Source: Bacteroidota bacterium
GTDB taxonomy: Bacteria > Bacteroidota > Bacteroidia > Bacteroidales > UBA7960
DNA length: 58,450 bases
Reading direction: 5' to 3'
Assembly: GCA_007693555.1 (NCBI GenBank)
Contig: REDJ01000215.1
Span: 1 to 58,450, forward strand
Part shown: piece by piece, positions 26,566-37,071 of the stretch
How positions within the stretch are numbered: position 1 is the first letter of the stretch
How the letters are laid out: each line of letters begins with the position of its first letter
Made by a program: the position numbers and the translations under genes
The notes under the pieces: model-generated
Told to the model about the DNA's origin: nothing
What the model saw: only the letters and a program-made list of their open reading frames with translations
Database searches by the model: none

Positions 26566-27651
26566 ATGAAAAACAACTCAATTTTCCTTACAATTTTATT
26601 TGCGATTTGTTTAAATGCCCCGCTTATTGTCCCTGGACAGTCAACACAAAGTGCAAGCCAGGAGTCACTTGATGAGCATTTTAATAATTTAAGACACCGG
26701 CTTGATGTTCTGCAAAAAAAAATTGATGATGTTCTTTGGTTTGAAAGGGTGGGAGATGTAGCTTATGTGGATAAGGTGTTTCTCGCCGGAAAACCTCCCC
26801 GCGGCCATGAAACGGCAAAAACCCTTCAAGGCCAGAACCCCATCAAATTCTGGTCATATGTTTTTATTCCCAAAGACATAGACCCCTCAAAAAAATACCC
26901 CTTGATTGTATTGCCTCATGGTGGAGTCCATGGCGATTTCAACACATATTATACACATATTATCAGAGAAATGATGGCACAGCAGTATATTGTTGTAGCA
27001 CCCGAATACCGGGGCAGCACAGGCTACGGACGACTCACCTATGAGTTAATTGATTACGGTGGTCTGGAGAATGCTGATGTTGATATAAGCAGGCAGTATA
27101 TGGTTGAAAACTATAGTATAGTTGACAGCAGAAGGGTAGGAATAGTTGGCTGGAGTCATGGGGGCATGATAGCTCTTATGAACATTTTTGAAAACCCTGG
27201 TAATTATAAATGTGCCTTCGCAGGTGTACCCGTAAGTGATTTAATTGCCCGTATGGGATATAAAAGACCTGCTTACGAAGACTTCTTTTCTGCCGATTAC
27301 CACATTGGTGATATGGTTCATGAAAATATAGAAGAATACAGACGCCGTTCGCCTGTATATCATGCACATAAACTCCAGACACCGTTGCTTATCCATACCA
27401 ATACCAATGATGAGGATGTTCATGTGCTTGAGGTGCAAAATCTCATCAATGCCCTTAAAGCGCATGGGAAGAATTTTGAGTACAGAATTTATGAAGATAT
27501 TCCCGGAGGGCATTCGTTTGATCGTATGGACCATAAGCAAGGCAGAGAGATTCGATTTGAGATTTATAAGTTTCTCGAGAAACATCTTGATCCTCCGGTC
27601 AAATTCAGAAACCAGGCAGAAATGGAGAGAGCTGCATACCGGTTCAGATAA
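26566..27651 (+). CDS. Secreted S9-family (prolyl oligopeptidase-like) peptidase
   Basis: 361-aa secreted serine hydrolase. The signal peptide is about residues 1-24 (cleavage near VPGQS). Only the alpha/beta-hydrolase half is present: oxyanion-side LPHGGVHG (116-123), YRGSTGYG (148-155), nucleophile GWSHGG (195-200, Ser197), acid at Asp282 or Asp284 (TNDEDVH) and catalytic His316 (GGHSF). The beta-propeller of full prolyl oligopeptidases is absent, so it is a short S9-type peptidase or esterase. It is a single gene, divergent from pcrA. Confidence 0.88.
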   Translation: MKNNSIFLTILFAICLNAPLIVPGQSTQSASQESLDEHFNNLRHRLDVLQKKIDDVLWFERVGDVAYVDKVFLAGKPPRGHETAKTLQGQNPIKFWSYVFIPKDIDPSKKYPLIVLPHGGVHGDFNTYYTHIIREMMAQQYIVVAPEYRGSTGYGRLTYELIDYGGLENADVDISRQYMVENYSIVDSRRVGIVGWSHGGMIALMNIFENPGNYKCAFAGVPVSDLIARMGYKRPAYEDFFSADYHIGDMVHENIEEYRRRSPVYHAHKLQTPLLIHTNTNDEDVHVLEVQNLINALKAHGKNFEYRIYEDIPGGHSFDRMDHKQGREIRFEIYKFLEKHLDPPVKFRNQAEMERAAYRFR

Positions 27652-27749
27652 AAAGGAACTTTTAAGACAGCTTCTTTTTTTATTGGTTTTTAGAAGCTTT
27701 CAGCAATCCATGAAAATTTAAAAATATTCAAATTAAGCCAAAAGTTTAC

Positions 27750-27757
27750 TATCTTTG
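27750..27757 (+). promoter_or_regulatory. Upstream promoter box P1 of the ribosomal superoperon
   Basis: TATCTTTG is a perfect -7 match; no clear -33 box. Transcripts from here would pass through the hairpin at 27821-27880. Confidence 0.55.
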
Positions 27758-27820
27758 TGCCCCCAAAAATCGGAAATAAATTAAACTGAAAATCAGTATT
27801 TTCAAGTTCCGTTAGCAGGG

Positions 27821-27880
27821 AATCTATTGGTAAGCAATTCACGTAAGCGAATGCTTTAGGGGTATAAAGTAGATTTTTTT
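27821..27880 (+). promoter_or_regulatory. Terminator-like folded leader before rpsL (possible attenuator or small RNA end)
   Basis: Outer stem AATCTA (27821-27826) / TAGATT (27870-27875) followed by five T. An inner 8-bp stem AAGCA-TTC/GAATGCTT (27832-27840 with 27849-27856) has one bulged A and an 8-base loop. It lies between two promoter boxes, so it may terminate a short RNA of about 115 bases from P1 or attenuate operon transcription. Confidence 0.5.
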
Positions 27881-27914
27881 AAAGAAACCATATTGGTTTT
27901 CCAAAATAACTTCT

Positions 27915-27922
27915 TACCTTTG
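27915..27922 (+). promoter_or_regulatory. Main promoter P2 of the ribosomal superoperon
   Basis: TACCTTTG -7 box with a TTG at 27893-27895 at the right distance for a -33 box. It lies 79 bp before the rpsL ATG, downstream of the leader hairpin. Confidence 0.7.
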
Positions 27923-28000
27923 CACTCCCTAAAAAATGCATGGTTTTTTATAACCTGTTAATAAAGAATTTTTTACGTAATAAATTATTAAAATAGAAGT

Positions 28001-28381
28001 ATGCCAACAATACAACAATTGGTTCGTAAAGGACGCCAAAAGGTGACATACAAGAGTAAATCACCCGCTTTGGATTCATGTCCCCAGCGTCGTGGAGTTT
28101 GTGTAAGGGTTTATACTACAACACCCAAAAAACCAAATTCAGCTATGCGAAAAGTTGCAAGGGTAAGGCTTACCAATGGTAAGGAAGTAAATGCCTATAT
28201 ACCCGGAGAAGGACACAACCTGCAAGAACACTCTATCGTGTTGATTCGTGGAGGCAGGGTTAAGGATTTACCTGGGGTAAGGTACCATATCATCAGAGGC
28301 GCGCTGGATACCAGTGGCGTTGAAGGCCGTAATCAAAGAAGGTCAAAGTATGGAACCAAAAAACCTAAGGCGAAAAAATAA
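28001..28381 (+). CDS. rpsL: 30S ribosomal protein S12
   Basis: 126-aa decoding-centre protein. [12 protein letters not shown] holds the Lys that mutates in streptomycin resistance, and [11 protein letters not shown] holds the second such Lys and the Asp that RimO can methylthiolate. Both are wild type, so no S12-based streptomycin resistance is expected. It is the first gene of the str segment, with A-rich sequence rather than a Shine-Dalgarno site before the ATG. Confidence 0.99.
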   Translation: MPTIQQLVRKGRQKVTYKSKSPALDSCPQRRGVCVRVYTTTPKKPNSAMRKVARVRLTNGKEVNAYIPGEGHNLQEHSIVLIRGGRVKDLPGVRYHIIRGALDTSGVEGRNQRRSKYGTKKPKAKK

Positions 28382-28418
28382 TAAACGAATCAAATCGATT
28401 AAAAAAACTTTTGGATAA

Positions 28419-28886
28419 ATGAGAAAATCTAAACCCAAAAAGAGAATTCAGCTGCCTGACCCAAAATTCAACGATGTTTTGGTAACAAGGTTTGTTAATA
28501 ACCTTATGCTCAGGGGCAAAAAGAACCTGGCTTACAATATATTCTATGATGCCATAGATATTGTAAGCGAGAAAACCAAAGAAGATGGTCTGGAGGTCTT
28601 TAAAAAAGGTCTTGCCAATGTTACACCCAATGTAGAAGTAAGAAGTCGTCGTATTGGTGGTGCAACATTTCAGATTCCATCAGAAATTCGTCCTGAAAGG
28701 AAGATGTCTATCGGTATGAAAAATCTTATCAGGTTTTCACGTAAGCGCAACGAAAAAACCATGGCTGCAAAACTAGCAGGAGAAATTGTTTCAGCTTATA
28801 AAGAAGAAGGTGCAGCTTATAAAAGGAAAGAAGATACCCACCGTATGGCTGATGCAAATAAGGCATTCTCGCATTTCAGGTTTTAA
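28419..28886 (+). CDS. rpsG: 30S ribosomal protein S7
   Basis: 155-aa primary binder of the 16S 3' domain, which nucleates the 30S head. The motif [11 protein letters not shown], which contacts rRNA, and the basic C-terminal helix are present. Length is standard. It follows rpsL by 37 bp and precedes fusA by 27 bp. In E. coli S7 is the autogenous repressor of the str operon; no equivalent site was recognised here. Confidence 0.99.
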   Translation: MRKSKPKKRIQLPDPKFNDVLVTRFVNNLMLRGKKNLAYNIFYDAIDIVSEKTKEDGLEVFKKGLANVTPNVEVRSRRIGGATFQIPSEIRPERKMSIGMKNLIRFSRKRNEKTMAAKLAGEIVSAYKEEGAAYKRKEDTHRMADANKAFSHFRF

Positions 28887-28913
28887 TTGAATATAATTTT
28901 CCGAATTTAGTAA

Positions 28914-31013
28914 ATGGCCCGGGATTTAAAACATACACGCAACATAGGTATAATGGCGCATATTGATGCTGGTAAAACTACCACCACCGAGCGTATATTA
29001 TATTATACCGGTCTTACACACCGCATGGGGGAGGTGCATGATGGCGCAGCTACCATGGACTGGATGGTGCAGGAACAGGAGCGTGGTATTACTATTACTT
29101 CTGCCGCTACTACTGCTTTCTGGAATTATAAGGATAGTCTATACAAAATAAATATTATAGATACACCGGGCCATGTCGACTTCACAGTAGAAGTTGAAAG
29201 GTCTTTGCGTGTGCTGGACGGTGCTATTGCACTTTTCTGTGCTGTCGGAGGTGTTGAACCTCAGTCGGAAACAGTTTGGCGACAAGCTGATAAATATAAG
29301 GTACCAAGGATAAGTTTTGTAAATAAAATGGACCGCTCCGGAGCCGACTTTTTCGCTGTAGTTGAGCAAATAAAAGAAAAGCTGGGCTCAAATGCTATAC
29401 CCTTGCAAATTCCCATAGGATATGAAGAAAGTTTCAGAGGCGTTGTTGATCTTATAACAGCCAGAGCTTATGAATGGGAAGAGAAATCAGACGGGATGAA
29501 ATTTGTTGAGATAGATGTACCTGATGATCTTGTTGATACAGTTCAGGAATATCGTACAAAACTTATTGAGGGATGCGCAGAAGAGAGTGAAGATCTTCTT
29601 GAAAAGTTTATGGAAGACCCTGGTTCAATTTCAGAAGATGAAATGATCGCAGCTATCAGAAAAGCTACTGTTGAAATGCGTATTACTCCTGTATTATGTG
29701 GTTCTGCATTTAAAAATAAAGGAGTTCAGCTTTTACTTGATGCTGTTGTGAAATTTTTACCCTCTCCCTCTGATGTTGAGTCAATAACAGGAATTAACCC
29801 GAAAACCGAAAAGGAAGAAATTCGTAAAGCTGATATTTCTCAACCCTTTGCAGCTCTTGCATTTAAAATTGCTACAGATCCTTATGTTGGCAGGCTCTGC
29901 TTTTTCAGGGTTTACAGTGGTTCACTTGATTCCGGCTCATATATATATAATGCTTCAACAGGGAAAAAGGAAAGGATTTCGCGTATTTTGCAAATGCATG
30001 CCAATAAACAGAACCCCATTGACAGAATTGAAGCCGGTGATATTGGTGCAGCAGTAGGCTTTAAAAAAATCCATACCGGCGATACCCTTTGCAATGAAAA
30101 ACATCCTATCCTCCTCGAATCAATAACATTCCCCGAACCTGTAATCAGTGTAGCAGTAGAGCCTAAAACACAGGCAGACGTTGACAAACTTACCCTCGCA
30201 TTAAACAAATTAGCTGAAGAAGACCCAACCTTTAATGTGAAAACCGACGAAAACTCAGGACAAACTATAATTAGTGGTATGGGAGAATTGCACCTTGAAA
30301 TTCTAATGGATAGACTCAAAAGAGAATTTAAGGTTGAATGTAATCAGGGTGCTCCCCAGGTAGCATATAAAGAAGCAATTACCAATATTGTCAAACATCG
30401 TGAGGTATATAAGAAACAAACAGGAGGAAGAGGTAAATTTGCTGATATTGTTTTTGAAATGGGTCCGGCCGATGAAGGGGTATCAGGTCTCCAGTTTGTT
30501 GATCAGGTTAAAGGAGGTAATATTCCCAAAGAATATATTCCATCAGTAGAAAAAGGATTTAAAACTGCTATGCAAAATGGTATCCTGGCAGGTTATCCTG
30601 TGGAAAGCCTGAAAATTACTCTGCTTGATGGTTCTTATCATACAGTCGATTCTGATTCGTTGTCATTTGAATTGGCCGCCAGAATCGCTTTCAGAGAGGC
30701 TTCTAAAAAAGCTGATAAAATATTGCTTGAACCAGTTATGAAGCTTGAGGTGATTACACCTGAAGAAAATGTCGGAGATGTTGTGGGTGATATTAATCGT
30801 CGCCGTGGACATCTTGACGGAATTTCTTCAAGAGTTAATATGCAGGTTATCAAAGCAAGGGTTCCTCTTTCTGAAATGTTTGGGTATGTTACTTCTTTAA
30901 GGACACTTACCTCAGGAAGGGCAACATCAACACTTGAGTTTTCGCATTACAGCGAAGCTCCGGGAAATATAACAGAAGATATTACACTTAAAATCAATGG
31001 TATAAAAGCATAA
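28914..31013 (+). CDS. fusA: Elongation factor G
   Basis: 699-aa translocase GTPase that moves tRNA and mRNA through the ribosome after peptide transfer. G1 AHIDAGKTT is at 15-23; the DTPGH and NKMD motifs follow, then domains II-V, with the domain IV segment around [14 protein letters not shown]. Length and order match canonical EF-G. Unlike the E. coli str operon there is no tuf gene after it; rpsJ follows by 24 bp. Confidence 0.99.
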   Translation: MARDLKHTRNIGIMAHIDAGKTTTTERILYYTGLTHRMGEVHDGAATMDWMVQEQERGITITSAATTAFWNYKDSLYKINIIDTPGHVDFTVEVERSLRVLDGAIALFCAVGGVEPQSETVWRQADKYKVPRISFVNKMDRSGADFFAVVEQIKEKLGSNAIPLQIPIGYEESFRGVVDLITARAYEWEEKSDGMKFVEIDVPDDLVDTVQEYRTKLIEGCAEESEDLLEKFMEDPGSISEDEMIAAIRKATVEMRITPVLCGSAFKNKGVQLLLDAVVKFLPSPSDVESITGINPKTEKEEIRKADISQPFAALAFKIATDPYVGRLCFFRVYSGSLDSGSYIYNASTGKKERISRILQMHANKQNPIDRIEAGDIGAAVGFKKIHTGDTLCNEKHPILLESITFPEPVISVAVEPKTQADVDKLTLALNKLAEEDPTFNVKTDENSGQTIISGMGELHLEILMDRLKREFKVECNQGAPQVAYKEAITNIVKHREVYKKQTGGRGKFADIVFEMGPADEGVSGLQFVDQVKGGNIPKEYIPSVEKGFKTAMQNGILAGYPVESLKITLLDGSYHTVDSDSLSFELAARIAFREASKKADKILLEPVMKLEVITPEENVGDVVGDINRRRGHLDGISSRVNMQVIKARVPLSEMFGYVTSLRTLTSGRATSTLEFSHYSEAPGNITEDITLKINGIKA

Positions 31014-31037
31014 TCGTTAAATAAAATAATTAAAACC

Positions 31038-31343
31038 GTGAGTCAAAGAATCAGAATCAAATTAAAATCTTACGATTATAACCTGGTTGATAAATCAGCC
31101 GAAAAAATCGTCAGGACCGTCAAGTCGACCGGTGCAGTTGTCAGTGGACCTATTCCTTTGCCAACCAACAAAAAGATTTTCACCGTCCTTCGGGCCACTT
31201 TTGTTAACAAAAAGTCAAGAGAACAATTCCAGCTATGTTCTTACAAAAGATTGCTGGATATTTATTCTTCAACATCCAAAACAGTAGATGCTTTGATGAA
31301 GCTGGAACTTCCAAGTGGTGTTGAAGTTGAAATTAAAGTATAA
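31038..31343 (+). CDS. rpsJ: 30S ribosomal protein S10
   Basis: 101-aa head protein of the 30S subunit, also the NusE antitermination partner of NusB. It begins [13 protein letters not shown] and uses a GTG start codon, unusual among its neighbours, which use ATG. First gene of the S10 segment, 24 bp after fusA, so str and S10 are fused into one unit. Confidence 0.98.
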   Translation: MSQRIRIKLKSYDYNLVDKSAEKIVRTVKSTGAVVSGPIPLPTNKKIFTVLRATFVNKKSREQFQLCSYKRLLDIYSSTSKTVDALMKLELPSGVEVEIKV

Positions 31344-31383
31344 TTAACTAAATCGCGAAAGCGTAAAGCAAAAAATCCGAAAA

Positions 31384-32013
31384 ATGTCAGGACTAATTGG
31401 AAAAAAAATTGGTATGACCAGTATGTTTGATGCCGCTGGAAAAAATATTCCATGCACAGTAATACAAGCTGGTCCTTGTGTTGTTACACAGATCAAAACC
31501 AAGGAAAAGGATGGCTACGAAGCTATTCAGCTTGCTTTTGATGATAAAAAGGAGAAACACACAAGCAAAGCTTTGCAAGGTCACTTTGCCAAAGCAAAAA
31601 CCACCCCAAAACGAATGGTAGCAGAGTTTACCCGCTTCGAGAAAGAAAATCGGAAAGAATACGGTGAAAAAATTGGTGTAGAAGTATTTTTTGAAGGTGA
31701 ATTTATAGATGTTGTAGGTATATCGAAAGGAAAAGGCTTTCAGGGTGTTGTAAAAAGACACGGTTTTGCCGGTGTAGGACAAGCGACTCATGGCCAGCAC
31801 AACCGGCTAAGAGCACCAGGTTCGCTGGGAGCTTCTTCCTGGCCCTCACGGGTGTTTAAAGGGATGAGAATGGCAGGTCGTACCGGAGGTAATCGGGTTA
31901 AGATGATTAACCTTCAGGTCATGAAGATAATTCCCGAAAAAAATATCATTATTGTTAAAGGATCAGTTCCTGGTCCTAATGGTTCATATATAATTTTGGA
32001 AAGATGGAGTTAG
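31384..32013 (+). CDS. rplC: 50S ribosomal protein L3
   Basis: 209-aa early-assembly protein near the peptidyl transferase centre. It starts [15 protein letters not shown] and contains the [16 protein letters not shown] loop that reaches towards the catalytic centre; its Gln is the usual PrmB methylation site. Its last 10 bases overlap the start of rplD, which implies translational coupling. Confidence 0.99.
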   Translation: MSGLIGKKIGMTSMFDAAGKNIPCTVIQAGPCVVTQIKTKEKDGYEAIQLAFDDKKEKHTSKALQGHFAKAKTTPKRMVAEFTRFEKENRKEYGEKIGVEVFFEGEFIDVVGISKGKGFQGVVKRHGFAGVGQATHGQHNRLRAPGSLGASSWPSRVFKGMRMAGRTGGNRVKMINLQVMKIIPEKNIIIVKGSVPGPNGSYIILERWS

Positions 32014-32633
32014 CAGTATATAATATAGATGGAAACAAAACAGCCAAAACTGTTGATTTAAACGATAGTATCTTTGGAATTGAACCCAATGATCATGCTA
32101 TTTATCTGGACGTTAAACAGTATCTGGCTAACCAAAGACAAGGCACTCATGCTACCAAACAGCGTAACGAGGTTAAAGGTAGTACCCGCAAACTTCGCAG
32201 ACAAAAAGGTACTGGTGCTGCCCGAATTGGTGATATCAAATCACCAATCCTCAGAGGAGGTGGACGTGCTTTTGGGAAGAAACCCAGGGACTACTCCTTT
32301 AAGCTCAATAAGAAAGTAAAAAGGCTGGCACGTAAATCAGCATTGGCTTACAAAGTGAAAGACAACAGTATATTGGTATTGGAAGATTTCACTTTTGAAG
32401 AACCCAAAACAAAAAAGTATCTTGAAATCCTTGAAAAATTCAATATGCTTGATAAAAAGTCACTGTTGGTGATACCTGCTGCTGATCGTAATATATTTCT
32501 GGCCTCCCGAAATATTCCCAAAGCCAGAGTAACCTTAGCTTCTGACATTAGCACTTACGAAATTCTCAATGCCCAGCATTTGGTTTTTGTAGAAAGTTCA
32601 ATCAAGGAAGTTGAAAATACTTTATTGAAATAA
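32004..32633 (+). CDS. rplD: 50S ribosomal protein L4
   Basis: 209-aa protein lining the exit tunnel, with the extended loop [19 protein letters not shown]. In gammaproteobacteria L4 represses the S10 operon through its leader; no matching leader precedes rpsJ here. The start codon lies inside the end of rplC, in another frame. Confidence 0.98.
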   Translation: MELAVYNIDGNKTAKTVDLNDSIFGIEPNDHAIYLDVKQYLANQRQGTHATKQRNEVKGSTRKLRRQKGTGAARIGDIKSPILRGGGRAFGKKPRDYSFKLNKKVKRLARKSALAYKVKDNSILVLEDFTFEEPKTKKYLEILEKFNMLDKKSLLVIPAADRNIFLASRNIPKARVTLASDISTYEILNAQHLVFVESSIKEVENTLLK

Positions 32634-32672
32634 TACATGTTGTTGGGTTGGAAAAAGATCGACCCATTTTAA

Positions 32673-32978
32673 ATGAAACAGAAAATGAATGTTTTAATCA
32701 AGCCACTGATTACCGAAAAAATGACGGGAGTAACTGAAAAGTTTCCTAACCGTTACGGTTTTGTTGTTGACAAAAGGGCTACAAAAAGTCAGATTAAAGC
32801 TGCCGTTGAACAAATGTATGATGTAACGGTAGAAGATGTCAACACAATGAACTATATGGGTAAGCGCACAATGCGTTATACCAAAACCGGCTTTCAAACC
32901 GGAAGAAAAAACAATTTTAAAAAGGCTATCGTAACTGTTACAGATGGCCAGGTTATTGATTTTTACAGCAATATTTAA
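32673..32978 (+). CDS. rplW: 50S ribosomal protein L23
   Basis: 101-aa protein at the tunnel exit, docking site for trigger factor and SRP. The core motif IKPLITEKMT starts at residue 8. The start at 32673 gives three extra residues compared with Met-4 at 32685; either is possible. Only 4 bp separate it from rplB. Confidence 0.97.
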   Translation: MKQKMNVLIKPLITEKMTGVTEKFPNRYGFVVDKRATKSQIKAAVEQMYDVTVEDVNTMNYMGKRTMRYTKTGFQTGRKNNFKKAIVTVTDGQVIDFYSNI

Positions 32979-32982
32979 ATAG

Positions 32983-33807
32983 ATGGCTTTAAGAAAATTC
33001 AAACCAACCACACCAGGTCAACGTTTTAAGTTGCTTAATGCGTTTGATGAACTAACTGCCTCCACTCCGGAAAAAAGTTTGTTGGTTGGAAAGAAAAAAA
33101 CCGGAGGCAGGAATAACAGAGGTAAAATGACCATGCGTTATCTCGGAGGTGGTCATAAGAAAAGACTCCGTCTGATTGACTTTAAAAGGGATAAAGATGG
33201 AGTTCCCGGAACCGTTAAAACAATCGAGTACGATCCTAACCGTTCAGCTCGTATTGCACTTATCGTATATACCGATGGCGAGAAGCGTTATATTATTGCT
33301 CCAAACGGCTTGCAGGTAGGGCAAACAATCATGTCGGGTGAAAAAGCCACCCCTGATGTAGGAAATACTATGTTTTTAAGCAAGGTTCCTTTGGGTACTG
33401 TTGTACATAATGTTGAACTTCAGCCCGGTCAGGGTGGAAAAATGGCTCGCAGTGCAGGTACCTATGCTCAGCTCATGTCAAGAGACGGAAAGTATGCAAT
33501 TCTTAAGCTCCCTTCAGGTGAAAGCCGTATGGTGCTTGTAACCTGTAAAGCCACCATTGGAAGTACTTCCAACCCCGACCATATGCATGTGGTAAGTGGT
33601 AAGGCAGGCAGAAGCCGTTGGCTCGGTCGTCGCCCAAGAACCAGGGGTGTTGTTATGAACCCTGTTGATCACCCAATGGGTGGTGGTGAAGGACGTGCAA
33701 GCGGTGGTCATCCGCGCAGCCGCAAAGGGTTACCTGCTAAAGGCTATAAGACACGCAACCGTAAAAAAGCTTCCAACAGGCTTATCGTTGAAAGAAGGAA
33801 GAAATAA
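32983..33807 (+). CDS. rplB: 50S ribosomal protein L2
   Basis: 274-aa conserved protein needed for subunit joining and peptidyl transfer. It has the RNA-binding core, the [17 protein letters not shown] loop with the key His, and a basic C-terminus. Full length for the family. Confidence 0.99.
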   Translation: MALRKFKPTTPGQRFKLLNAFDELTASTPEKSLLVGKKKTGGRNNRGKMTMRYLGGGHKKRLRLIDFKRDKDGVPGTVKTIEYDPNRSARIALIVYTDGEKRYIIAPNGLQVGQTIMSGEKATPDVGNTMFLSKVPLGTVVHNVELQPGQGGKMARSAGTYAQLMSRDGKYAILKLPSGESRMVLVTCKATIGSTSNPDHMHVVSGKAGRSRWLGRRPRTRGVVMNPVDHPMGGGEGRASGGHPRSRKGLPAKGYKTRNRKKASNRLIVERRKK

Positions 33808-33840
33808 TACTGATTGTTAACAGAAAATAAAAAATATATC

Positions 33841-34119
33841 ATGAGCCGATCATTAAAAAAAGGACCATATATACACTACAAGCTGGAGAAAAAAGTCTTT
33901 GCCATGGCTGAAAGTAACAAAAAAACTGTTATCAAAACCTGGTCAAGAGCGTCAATGATCTCTCCCGATTTTGTAGGTCAAACCATCGCTGTGCATAATG
34001 GTAACAAATTCATCCCTGTTTATATTACCGAAAATATGGTAGGTCATAAACTGGGTGAATTTGCACCAACGCGTATTTTCCGCGGACATGCAGGAAAGAA
34101 AGATAAAGGCAAAAAATAA
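33841..34119 (+). CDS. rpsS: 30S ribosomal protein S19
   Basis: 92-aa head protein that forms a complex with S13. The start is set at ATG 33841 ([10 protein letters not shown]), which is how S19 proteins begin; the frame opens nine codons earlier with a non-homologous stretch. [10 protein letters not shown] and FRGHAG are the family signature. Confidence 0.98.
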   Translation: MSRSLKKGPYIHYKLEKKVFAMAESNKKTVIKTWSRASMISPDFVGQTIAVHNGNKFIPVYITENMVGHKLGEFAPTRIFRGHAGKKDKGKK

Positions 34120-34130
34120 AATTAATAAAC

Positions 34131-34526
34131 ATGGGATCTAGAAAACATCTGAGAGCTGAAAGGCTTAAAGAAGAAAAAAAGTCGAAGTATATCGCCAGGC
34201 TCAATAATTGCCCCACTTCTCCAAGGAAAATGCGCCTTGTTGCAGATATAATCAGGGGCAAAGAAGTTGACCGGGCTTTGGCGATCTTAAGGTTTACCAA
34301 AAAAGAAGCCGCCGGCCGTCTTGAAAAACTTCTGCTTAGTGCAATTGCTAACTGGCAGGCCAAGAACGAAGGTGTAAGAATCGAAGATAGTAATCTTTAC
34401 ATTAAAGAAATATTTGTTGATAGTGGAAGGGTGCTTAAGCGTTTACGCCCTGCACCGCAAGGTCGTGCATACCGGATCAGGAAGAGGTCGAACCATGTTA
34501 CCATTGTCGTAGATAGTAAAAATTAA
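34131..34526 (+). CDS. rplV: 50S ribosomal protein L22
   Basis: 131-aa protein whose beta-hairpin lines the exit tunnel near the macrolide site. [18 protein letters not shown] starts the conserved domain at about residue 27, and the hairpin tip is [14 protein letters not shown]. It has about 20 extra N-terminal residues compared with E. coli L22, common in Bacteroidota. Confidence 0.98.
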   Translation: MGSRKHLRAERLKEEKKSKYIARLNNCPTSPRKMRLVADIIRGKEVDRALAILRFTKKEAAGRLEKLLLSAIANWQAKNEGVRIEDSNLYIKEIFVDSGRVLKRLRPAPQGRAYRIRKRSNHVTIVVDSKN

Positions 34527-34547
34527 AAATTATAAAAAATCACTCAA

Positions 34548-35267
34548 ATGGGACAAAAAACAAATCCAATCGGCCTTAGGTTGGGCATCATAAAAGGATG
34601 GGATTCCAACTGGTACGGCGGAAAAAAGTATGAGGCAAAACTGGTTGAAGATGATAAAATCAGAAAATATCTCAATGCCCGTTTGGCCAAGGCCGGTGTA
34701 TCAAAAATAATTATCGAAAGAACACTCAAACTTATCACGGTTACCATAAATACTGCACGTCCTGGTATCATTATAGGTAAAGGGGGTCAGGAAGTGGATA
34801 AGCTCAAGGAAGAGTTGAGAAAGATTACTCAGAAAGAAGTTCAGATAAATATTTCTGAAATTAAAAGACCTGAGCTTGATGCTGTATTGGTTGCCAATAC
34901 TGTAGCTAAGCAGATTGAAGGACGTATTTCATTTCGTCGTGCTGTAAAAACGGCTGTATCCTCAACTATGCGCCTGGGTGCAGAAGGAATTAAAGTTACA
35001 GTTTCCGGTCGTTTAGGAGGTGCTGAAATGGCCCGTACCGAAACCTATAAGGAAGGACGCGTCCCTTTACATACCCTCAGAGCAGATATTGATTATGCAA
35101 TTGCGGAAGCCCATACAACTTATGGTCGTATTGGAATTAAAGTATGGATTTGTAAAGGTGAAGTTTTCGGCAAGAAAGAACTTACACCTTTTACCGAAGA
35201 CACTTCAAAACCAAAGGCAGGAGCACCAGGAGGTGGCGGTAGATTTAGAGGACGTCGCAAAAAATAA
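34548..35267 (+). CDS. rpsC: 30S ribosomal protein S3
   Basis: 239-aa protein at the mRNA entry site. It has a KH domain with the GKGGQEV loop (about 77-83) and the C-terminal S3 domain, with a Gly/Arg-rich tail. It starts [13 protein letters not shown], the universal S3 start. Confidence 0.99.
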   Translation: MGQKTNPIGLRLGIIKGWDSNWYGGKKYEAKLVEDDKIRKYLNARLAKAGVSKIIIERTLKLITVTINTARPGIIIGKGGQEVDKLKEELRKITQKEVQINISEIKRPELDAVLVANTVAKQIEGRISFRRAVKTAVSSTMRLGAEGIKVTVSGRLGGAEMARTETYKEGRVPLHTLRADIDYAIAEAHTTYGRIGIKVWICKGEVFGKKELTPFTEDTSKPKAGAPGGGGRFRGRRKK

Positions 35268-35303
35268 TAAGGCATTAGTTAATTAGAATAATACTATAAA
35301 ATA

Positions 35304-35720
35304 ATGTTACAGCCAAAGAAAACCAAATTCAGAAGGCAGCAGAAAGGCCGGATGAAAGGAAATACCAAAAGAGGAGCTGAGCTTGCTTTTGGTAGTTTCG
35401 GAATTAAATCGCTGGATGAAAGCTGGATAACCAGCCGTCAGATTGAAGCTGCACGTCAGGCCATTACCCGTCGCATGAAACGTGAAGGGCAATTGTGGAT
35501 CAGAATTTTTCCGGATAAGCCCGTAACCAAAAAACCCGCCGAAGTGCGTATGGGTAAAGGTAAGGGTGCTCCTGAATATTTTGTTGCCAGGGTGAGCCCG
35601 GGACGCATCATGTTTGAAGCTGAAGGTGTTGCAATCGAGACGGCAAAAGAAGCCATGAGGCTTGGTGCTCAAAAACTTCCCGTAAAATGTAAATTTGTTG
35701 TAAGACGGGATTTTAGTTAA
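35304..35720 (+). CDS. rplP: 50S ribosomal protein L16
   Basis: 138-aa late-assembly protein near the A-site t[19 protein letters not shown] and [16 protein letters not shown] are signatures. It is followed by the largest internal gap of the superoperon (165 bp), which has its own promoter box and fold. Confidence 0.99.
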   Translation: MLQPKKTKFRRQQKGRMKGNTKRGAELAFGSFGIKSLDESWITSRQIEAARQAITRRMKREGQLWIRIFPDKPVTKKPAEVRMGKGKGAPEYFVARVSPGRIMFEAEGVAIETAKEAMRLGAQKLPVKCKFVVRRDFS

Positions 35721-35751
35721 TAATTAAATCAGTTAATTGGAAAATAATTTA

Positions 35752-35759
35752 TAACTTTG
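35752..35759 (+). promoter_or_regulatory. Candidate internal promoter before rpmC
   Basis: TAACTTTG fits TAnnTTTG, about 127 bp upstream of rpmC inside the superoperon. No -33 box at normal spacing. Confidence 0.5.
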
Positions 35760-35773
35760 CAGCCTTTTTGGAG

Positions 35774-35853
35774 AGGTTCAATCCGGCAAGCCCCAGAAAC
35801 GGTGCCACTGCCCGGAAATTAAGGACTTCTGAAGCTGGTTAGGATACCAGCTT
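35774..35853 (+). promoter_or_regulatory. Structured leader between rplP and rpmC
   Basis: A perfect 8-bp hairpin AAGCTGGT (35832-35839) / ACCAGCTT (35846-35853) with a 6-base loop follows a GC-rich segment (35787-35818) where GGCA and TGCC, and flanking CCGG repeats, can pair. No T run follows, so it looks like an RNA control or processing element rather than a terminator. Confidence 0.5.
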
Positions 35854-35885
35854 ACTGCTTTTAACGATCTAAATTCGTTCATCAA

Positions 35886-36101
35886 ATGAAGCCAAGTGTT
35901 ATACGTGAAATGTCAACCAACGAGCTCAAAGAAAGGCTGGATGAAGAGCAAAAGCAATTGCAAAAGCTCAGGCTCAATCATGCCGTTTCTCCGTTGGAAA
36001 ATCCTATGAAAATTAAATTATACAGGAAGACCGTTGCGAGAATCAAAACGGAGCTCCGTAAAAGGGTCATTGAAGAATCAACAAAAGAAATTTCTAGATA
36101 A
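35886..36101 (+). CDS. rpmC: 50S ribosomal protein L29
   Basis: 71-aa two-helix protein at the tunnel exit. [18 protein letters not shown] and the [17 protein letters not shown] core are typical. Its stop codon overlaps the start of rpsQ by one base. Confidence 0.97.
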   Translation: MKPSVIREMSTNELKERLDEEQKQLQKLRLNHAVSPLENPMKIKLYRKTVARIKTELRKRVIEESTKEISR

Positions 36102-36358
36102 TGGAAACAAGAACCCGCAGAAAAGAAAGAGTTGGTGTAGTTACCAGTAATAAGATGGAAAAATCCATTGTCATTAAGGTTATGCGCCGTGTAAAGCATC
36201 CCAAATACGGGAAGTTTATTAAGAAGTCATCCAAATTTATGGCTCATGATGATAAGAATGAGTGCAATATAGGAGATACGGTTCGTATTATGGAAACCAG
36301 ACCCTTGAGTAAAAATAAATGTTGGAGATTAGTTGAAATTATTGAAAGAGCTAAGTAA
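36101..36358 (+). CDS. rpsQ: 30S ribosomal protein S17
   Basis: 85-aa OB-fold protein binding 16S helices 7 and 11. [19 protein letters not shown] starts it, and [16 protein letters not shown] is the family signature. It overlaps rpmC by one base and is followed 2 bp later by rplN. Confidence 0.98.
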   Translation: METRTRRKERVGVVTSNKMEKSIVIKVMRRVKHPKYGKFIKKSSKFMAHDDKNECNIGDTVRIMETRPLSKNKCWRLVEIIERAK

Positions 36359-36360
36359 TT

Positions 36361-36729
36361 ATGATACAGCAAGAATCCAGACTATCGGTTGCAGATAACA
36401 GTGGTGCCAGGGAAGTCCTGTGTATACGCGTACTTGGCGGTACCAAACGTCGTTACGCAGGTATTGGTGATAAAATCATTGTTACCGTTAAAGATGCTAT
36501 CCCCAGTGGAAACATCAAAAAAGGTACCGTATCCAAAGCTGTTGTTGTCAGAACAAAAAAACATGTGCGCAGGCCCGATGGCTCATATATAAAATTTGAT
36601 GACAATGCAGTGGTTCTTTTAACTGCTAACGAAGAAATGAGAGGAACCCGTATTTTCGGACCCGTTGCCCGTGAGCTTCGCGAAAAGCAGTTTATGAAAA
36701 TTGTTTCACTTGCACCCGAAGTGCTTTAA
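36361..36729 (+). CDS. rplN: 50S ribosomal protein L14
   Basis: 122-aa subunit-interface protein, exact standard length. It begins [19 protein letters not shown] and contains the [18 protein letters not shown] stretch. Two bases separate it from rpsQ. Confidence 0.99.
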   Translation: MIQQESRLSVADNSGAREVLCIRVLGGTKRRYAGIGDKIIVTVKDAIPSGNIKKGTVSKAVVVRTKKHVRRPDGSYIKFDDNAVVLLTANEEMRGTRIFGPVARELREKQFMKIVSLAPEVL

Positions 36730-36750
36730 TTGAAAAACTATTTGTAAGTT

Positions 36751-37071
36751 ATGCAACCCAAATTACATATTAATAAAGGCGATATCGTTAAGGTTATTGC
36801 AGGAAATGAAAGAGGCCAGCAAGGCAAGGTGCTAAGTATCGACAGAAAAAAAATGAGAGCCCTGGTGGAAGGACTCAATATGATATCAAAGCATACCAAG
36901 CCCAATGCCGCTAACCCGCAAGGAGGTATCGTAAAACAGGAGGCACCTATTCATATTTCCAACCTAATGGTTTTGGATGGGAAAGGCAATGCCACCAGAA
37001 TTGGTAGAAAGTTAAATGAGGATAACAAACTTGTTCGTTATTCTAAAAAGTCAGGGGAGGTAATTAAATAA
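36751..37071 (+). CDS. rplX: 50S ribosomal protein L24
   Basis: 106-aa assembly initiator with a KOW motif ([19 protein letters not shown], about 10-28). Its stop overlaps the rplE start codon by one base. Confidence 0.98.
   Translation: MQPKLHINKGDIVKVIAGNERGQQGKVLSIDRKKMRALVEGLNMISKHTKPNAANPQGGIVKQEAPIHISNLMVLDGKGNATRIGRKLNEDNKLVRYSKKSGEVIK

Larger units (their letters stand above)
27652..28000 (+). other. 349-bp leader region upstream of rpsL
   Basis: Non-coding. In order it has the peptidase 3' flank, promoter box P1 (27750-27757), a folded segment ending in a T run (27821-27880), promoter box P2 (27915-27922) and a leader of about 75 bases to the rpsL ATG. No open frame longer than five codons lies here. 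Confidence 0.7.

Noticed and set aside
27670-27707. AGCTTCT/AGAAGCT inverted repeat after the S9 peptidase gene
   Set aside because: Long T-rich loop and no T run after the stem; weak as a terminator.
27936-27953. Five-codon upstream frame (MHGFL) in the rpsL leader
   Set aside because: Too short and without repeated codons to claim a leader peptide; likely chance.
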